Positions 4,897 through 5,139 of a stretch of DNA of 5,139 bases are shown here, piece by piece. The stretch lies in contig DBLB01000155.1 in NCBI GenBank assembly GCA_002298695.1, positions 1-5,139 of the forward strand, written 5' to 3'. The DNA is from Clostridiales bacterium UBA735. Lineage in GTDB: Bacteria > Bacillota > Clostridia > Oscillospirales > Oscillospiraceae. The number at the start of each line of letters is the position of its first letter. Position 1 is the first letter of the stretch. Both the position numbers and the translations under genes were made by a program. The notes under the pieces were generated by a model, which did not search any database, had not been told where the DNA came from, and saw only the letters and a program-made list of their open reading frames with translations.

Positions 4897-5118
4897 ATGA
4901 TCGATAAACACTATAAGCAGTACATACAGATCGGCTTGAATATCATGCGCTGCCGCAAGGAACAGGGATTGACGCAGGACGAGCTGGCGGAAATGACGGG
5001 CTACAGCCGCAATCATGTCCAGCGCGTGGAGACGGCAGTCAGCAAGCCGACAGTCGGTCTGCTTCTGGATGTGGCAGAGGCGCTACATGTGCCTCTGGAA
5101 CGACTGCTGGAGATTTAG
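4897..5118 (+). CDS. Small XRE/Cro-family helix-turn-helix regulator (73 residues)
   Basis: The ATG at 4897 has GGAGGG (4885-4890) 6 nt upstream; the longer open frame from 4819 lacks such a site. The whole protein is one HTH domain: helix 1 around residues 10-23 (IQIGLNIMRCRKEQ), the LTQDELAEMTG helix at 25-35, the recognition helix SRNHVQRVETA at 37-47, then KPTVGLLLDVAEALHVPLERLLEI closing the five-helix fold. There is no extra ligand-binding or peptidase domain, so it resembles phage-type or stand-alone XRE repressors. It is divergent from the small 66-residue gene. A possible -10 (TACAAT, 4867-4872) precedes it with no convincing -35. It could regulate itself, the divergent gene or the deaminase genes; this is inference from position only. 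Confidence 0.88.
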   Translation: MIDKHYKQYIQIGLNIMRCRKEQGLTQDELAEMTGYSRNHVQRVETAVSKPTVGLLLDVAEALHVPLERLLEI

Positions 5119-5139
5119 GGCAGCACCGCACAATTGCGT

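Noticed and set aside
4780..5016. Minus-strand frame opposite the XRE gene
   Set aside because: The + strand frame encodes a complete, unmistakable helix-turn-helix domain with a good ribosome binding site.
1..5139. tRNA, rRNA or CRISPR array
   Set aside because: No cloverleaf with TTCGANNC context, no rRNA signature and no regularly spaced direct repeats were seen on either strand.

Overview
The window is about 5.1 kb of moderately GC-rich DNA with strong AAGGAGG-type ribosome binding sites and clear sigma-A-type promoters (TTGnnn, 17 bp, TATAAT). This suggests a high-GC Clostridia member, probably an Oscillospiraceae-like gut anaerobe. The protein content fits: YgfK, SsnA and an 8-oxoguanine-deaminase-type amidohydrolase are typical of the anaerobic purine/urate catabolism clusters of such bacteria. 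The organism assignment is inference from style and content only.

Layout from right to left, which is the direction of transcription of most genes: (i) at 4897-5118 on the + strand, a 73-residue XRE/Cro-type DNA-binding protein; (ii) divergent from it, at 4551-4751 on the - strand, a 66-residue unrecognised protein whose start codon is set by a promoter overlapping the longer open frame; (iii) at 3056-4411 (-), an 8-oxoguanine-deaminase-like metal-dependent aminohydrolase with its own promoter; (iv) a 274-bp intergenic region (2782-3055) with a perfect 15-bp inverted repeat overlapping a near-consensus promoter, then a ~142-nt leader ending in an intrinsic terminator with a competing upstream hairpin, which looks like an attenuator or riboswitch-type leader; (v) ssnA at 1438-2781 (-); (vi) a 415-bp non-coding element (1012-1426) with 19-bp perfect terminal inverted repeats and nested hairpins, wedged between ssnA and ygfK; (vii) the first 323 codons of ygfK (1-970, -), which runs off the left edge.

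Functionally, the two deaminases and the flavin/iron-sulfur oxidoreductase YgfK belong to a purine-salvage/degradation theme. One aminohydrolase removes the exocyclic amino group of an oxidised or amino-purine, SsnA is an aminohydrolase of undetermined substrate, and YgfK probably handles redox chemistry together with a molybdenum hydroxylase encoded outside the window. The aminohydrolases have separate promoters. ssnA is under leader control, and ygfK probably depends on read-through from ssnA across the inserted element, because no convincing promoter of its own is visible. The most interesting material is non-coding: the ssnA leader, the promoter-embedded inverted repeat, and the nested-inverted-repeat element.
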